Assembly (NCBI RefSeq): GCF_000165425.1
Contig: NW_001799488.1
Span: 186,001 to 250,000, forward strand
DNA: 64,000 bases
From: Paramecium tetraurelia
Taxonomy: Eukaryota > Ciliophora > Oligohymenophorea > Peniculida > Parameciidae
Direction of reading: 5' to 3'
Positions 60,555 to 64,000 of the stretch are shown piece after piece (position 1 is the stretch's first letter; each line of letters begins with the position of its first letter). The translations under genes were made by a program, and so were the position numbers. The notes under the pieces were generated by a model. The model was given only the letters and a program-made list of their open reading frames with translations, had not been told where the DNA came from and made no database searches.

Positions 60555-63500
60555 ATGCTTCTTATTGTTATATTTCATGCTTATTACTTAACTTGTAATT
60601 ATTTAATACTTAAATAGAAAATATTCTCACAAGGTAAGAATGCCAAACTGATATATGTATTTGTCACGGTTCCTCACATCAATGTCGTTGTTATTTTTAC
60701 CAAGCCCCTTATTGTGATGGCTATGGACCTAGTTCAACCTGCTTTACTAATCCTGGATGTTTGGGATGTGATGATAATTCATAATGTCTCAACTGCATTT
60801 CACAGAAATAATTTGTTGATTCATCCCAAAATTGTGTCGATTGCCCAGAACATTGTTTAACTTGTACATCAGAATCGAATTGTTAGAGCTGCATTACAAA
60901 TAATTATTATTTAGATGCTGGACTTTGTAAATAATGTCAATTTCCATGTTAATCATGCAATTCATTACATAATTGCCTAACATGTGTGTCTTAATAATTT
61001 TATCTTATATCTGGTCTATGTAGACAATGTGATTCTCCATGTTTAACCTGCTTAACTCAAACCCAATGTCTAACTTGTGTAGATAATTCATATTATCTCG
61101 ATTAATCAACTTGTATTCCATGCTAATCCCCATGTTTAACTTGTTCAAATTAAAACTTGTGTTTCAGTTGTGTTTCAAATGACTATTAACTCATTAATGG
61201 ATTATGCATTGTTTAATGTCCTCTAAATTGCCTAATTTGTTAGAAAAGTCAACAATGCACTACTTGTGAAGATGGATACTATTTAAATGCTAGTTACAGT
61301 TGTGTAAAATGTTAAGATCCATGTGAAAATTGTCTAAGTCAAGAATTGTGTATTACATGTTAAAGTCTATACTATCAAAAAAATCAACATTGCATTTTAT
61401 GTCAATAGCCTTGTAATACTTGTATAGATGAACAGAAATGCAGTAGTTGTGTAGATGGATATTATTTATTCAATCAGACTTGCAATTAGTGTTCATTAAA
61501 CTGCTTGAAATGTGATTAATATAGATGTTATTAATGCAACAAATAATCATAATTGTTTAATGATTAATGCATAGACTGCACAATTCCTATGAATCACACA
61601 TTTGATATTTGCAATTATCAAAATTGTCATGATGGAGTTTGGACTCATGGAGAAGAATGCGACAATGGTAATTCATATGGCTGCATTAATTGTACCATAT
61701 AAAAGGGTTATTATTGCATTAATCTCAAAGGATATCCATCATAATGTTCAAGATGCATTCAAAATTGTATACAATGTGAAGCTAATAGATTCTGTTAAGT
61801 ATGCAAGGATGGATATTTTTTAAATGCGAATCACTAATGTTAGGAATGCAATATAGAATGCAAAACCTGTTTTTATCAACCAAATAACTGCTCATCTTGT
61901 AAAATAATTAATAAGGATTTCTAATCATGTCAATTATGTGAAATCAATCATGGATATTACACAGATTTTGAAAATAACTAATGCTATTCAAAATGTGGAG
62001 ACAACATCAAAACAACGTAAGAACAATGTGATGATGGGAACAATTTCAACGGAGATGGTTGTTCTTCCAATTGCTAAATTGAAGATGGTTTCTATTGTAT
62101 TGATGGTCATTGTGATACTCTAATATAAGGTGAAATTCAAGTATCTTAATAATAGTTCAATTTTGATGCACCTTCTAAATAGTTTATTATTCAATTCAAA
62201 AACTATGCGTTGAATTCAGATTCAGAAATTGTACCTATCATCTAATTTTTAAATTGCTAAATTAATTAATCCTTGATTGTGGTTAAATAGAATATCACAG
62301 AAGAAATGTACTTTTAGCATAGGGTTATTGAAATAAACATCGAATTTGAGAATAATTGTATAAAAGATAAAATGGAGGTTAATATTGTTTAGAGATACAA
62401 AAACAACAGCAAAAAAAATATCGTTTTATCTTTTCTCACTTTTCAAATATTTGACATTTTATTCATTGAATAATGGAAATAACTGTTTAATGAAATAATG
62501 ATCTCCTTCAATTAGACCCTATTTTACATTTTTGGTTTTGTGTGTTTAGCAACATTTATAACTGGAACAATCGAAGTTGTTTATAATGCAATCGATCTAA
62601 TCCAAATGTTTTCATATTTAAAATATATTAATGTAAATTTACCATCCAATTTATAAAACTATTTTGACCTATTTAAATTTGCTTAATTGCAGTACTTTTC
62701 TAATTTCACAAAATAAGTGGCTCTGACATTTTTGACTCAAAAAGAATTAGAATAATATAATTTCTTGCCTGATAAAATTAAGAGGGATGGATATTACTCA
62801 TATTGTCTGTTGAATTACCCGTTTTTATTTCTACTTTTTGTATTTGCCATACTCTTGTATCCTATGGCCAAATTGTTATTATCATAATTGCAAAGATTTT
62901 AAGTAAGGATAAAGGAAGATGATGATGATTCAATCCTATTAAAATTAAAACTCATTTAATTGCATATTAAATTATATATTCAATAATCCTGCCAATACGT
63001 AATCAATAAATTATACTTCTCAGGCTTCATTTCAACTCATATGATATTAACCTATGACATTCTATTTGTCTCATTACTTAATCTATTCGATTTAAAGTTA
63101 CTATTTACAACTAACAATCCCTTTATTGCAATCAACGTGTATATAGCCATTCTTCTGACAACTATCCACTGCTTACTATTATTTATTTACTATTCTATGC
63201 TTGCCAAATAGACATATTTCCTAGAATAAAAAGACTACGTTCGAAAATGTGGCTCCCTCTTTGAAGGTCTAAAAATAAGTACAACTTCTTGTACTCACTT
63301 CTATAAACTGTTTACACTAATCAAAAAATCATTGTTTATGCTTCTGATAACTTTTTGCTCATCCTTCCCCTATTGTTAAAGCTTATCTATATCTTTTTTA
63401 AGTTTCATCCAAGTACTCTATTTGTTTAATTACAAACCAATCATTTCCCTCATAGAATATAGGAAACAATTAATTAGTGAATCTTGTGTATTAATATTAT

Positions 63501-63775
63501 CCCTACTCATAACTTTGATCATACTTATGCATGACACTCATCAAGATATGTTTTTCTACTAGGATATTATAGGGTGGTGTTCTATAATGATTATAACTTT
63601 ATTGTTACTCTTTTAAATAATATTGGATATCAGATAATAATTCCTACTATGTCAAAAACAGTTTATCCTATTTCACAATATATTAAAGTCAATCTAAACT
63701 AAGATATAAAAGGCTTTTGAGAATTTTAGTGCAACTCAAAGTAATGCGAATTCAAATGTGGTTCTATTTTACTGA
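60555..63775 (+). CDS. Giant Cys-rich, multi-pass membrane protein
   Basis: A 1,065-residue protein. A signal peptide (MLLIVIFHAYYLTQNI) leads into about 500 residues of furin/VSP-like cysteine repeats (CLTCVDNSYYLDQSTCIPCQ, CTTCEDGYYLNASYSCVKCQ) with CxxC every 10-15 residues. This is followed by Myxococcus-type Cys-rich modules (EECDNGNSYGCINC, EQCDDGNNFNGDGCSSNC). After a beta-rich linker come about seven hydrophobic helices from residue ~640 (IFGFVCLATFITGTIEVVYN, LFLLFVFAILLYPMA, and so on). One 23-nt intron at 60595-60617 is removed, giving exactly 1,066 codons. The layout, a huge Cys-rich ectodomain on a polytopic core, suggests a surface receptor or adhesion protein; the ligand is unknown. 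It is common as a large family in Paramecium, to my knowledge, but was not matched to a named member. Confidence 0.8.
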
Positions 63776-63931
63776 AAATATCAGAAAATGATAATAATTC
63801 ATATTTATGTTTTTAATAACCCTAACTACAGGCATAACAAATACTATTGGAAATATGTATCCTCCTCATAGGATTCTTGTTATAAAATAACTAGCCTAAA
63901 GATATTAATAAAATAAATATATTTTTATAAT

Positions 63932-64000
63932 TCATTTTTTATTAGCATTCCAAGTTTTATTTGATTTCTTGAACTGCTGCATCATTTCTGCATCCTTCTA
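63932..64000 (-). CDS. 3' end of a gene running off the right edge
   Basis: The last 69 bases read on the minus strand as QKDAEMMQQFKKSNKTWNAN KK followed by TGA at 63932-63934. The charged helical sequence is coding-like, but too little is present to assign a family. Confidence 0.5.

Noticed and set aside
61602-62123. Two Met-rich/hydrophobic plus-strand frames
   Set aside because: They overlap the Cys-rich repeats of the membrane protein in another frame and have no independent support.
63813-63824. CCCTAACTACA word near the right end as telomere-like repeat
   Set aside because: It is a single copy and not the Paramecium telomere repeat type (C4A2/C3A3).

Overview
The window is ciliate macronuclear DNA, almost certainly from Paramecium. 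TAA and TAG run in frame through every strong reading frame as glutamine (long Q tracts are spelled with TAA, TAG and CAA), TGA is the only working stop, the sequence is very AT-rich, and most genes are cut by tiny introns, nearly all 18-37 nt, of the form GTA...TAG, a number of them ending in AAG. With these rules about thirty genes can be read, most of them over their full length. All gene models were read by eye; total coding lengths were checked for divisibility by three.

Layout. 0-9 kb: mitochondrial-type ribosomal protein L24, a kinesin-14, an unresolved coding stretch, a mucolipin/TRPML-like channel, a hypothetical protein, a small doubtful gene and a Q/P-rich alveolin-like cortical protein. 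9-16 kb: a 1,527-residue type I membrane protein, a bacterial-type homospermidine synthase and a Nudix hydrolase. 16-26 kb: a DUSP-MYND ubiquitin-specific protease whose catalytic Cys box lies out of frame, small uncertain genes, a hypothetical protein and an OSCA/TMEM63 channel. 26-33 kb: a cytosolic (tubulin-deglutamylase-like) carboxypeptidase, an ankyrin-DHHC palmitoyltransferase and an ABCG half-transporter. 33-41 kb: a chromo/chromo-shadow protein, a WDR59-like RWD-RING protein without a propeller, an IQ-motif coiled-coil protein and a Q/E/K-rich protein broken by a 95-N assembly gap.

41-53 kb: a 1,334-residue single-exon type I membrane protein, a 945-residue coiled-coil protein, a cyclic-nucleotide-binding K+ channel and a PH-2TM-START lipid-transfer-like protein. 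53-64 kb: two tandem ABCG half-transporters (one carrying a 1-nt frameshift), a 2-phosphoglycerate-kinase-like P-loop protein, a small hypothetical protein, a giant Cys-rich polytopic membrane protein and the 3' end of one more gene.

There is no operon logic. Gene order looks like ordinary compact ciliate housekeeping, with several themes typical of ciliates: ion channels (TRPML, OSCA, CNBD K+ channel), ciliary/cytoskeletal functions (kinesin-14, carboxypeptidase, alveolin-like, coiled coils), membrane lipids (ABCG, START, DHHC) and chromatin. Convergent genes end 11-30 nt apart and divergent starts lie 30-60 nt apart. I saw no tRNA, rRNA, CRISPR array or transposon. The most unusual points are the bacterial-type homospermidine synthase, the compensated frameshift over the USP active site, the frameshifted ABCG copy, the propeller-less WDR59-like gene and a small set of in-frame TGA codons.
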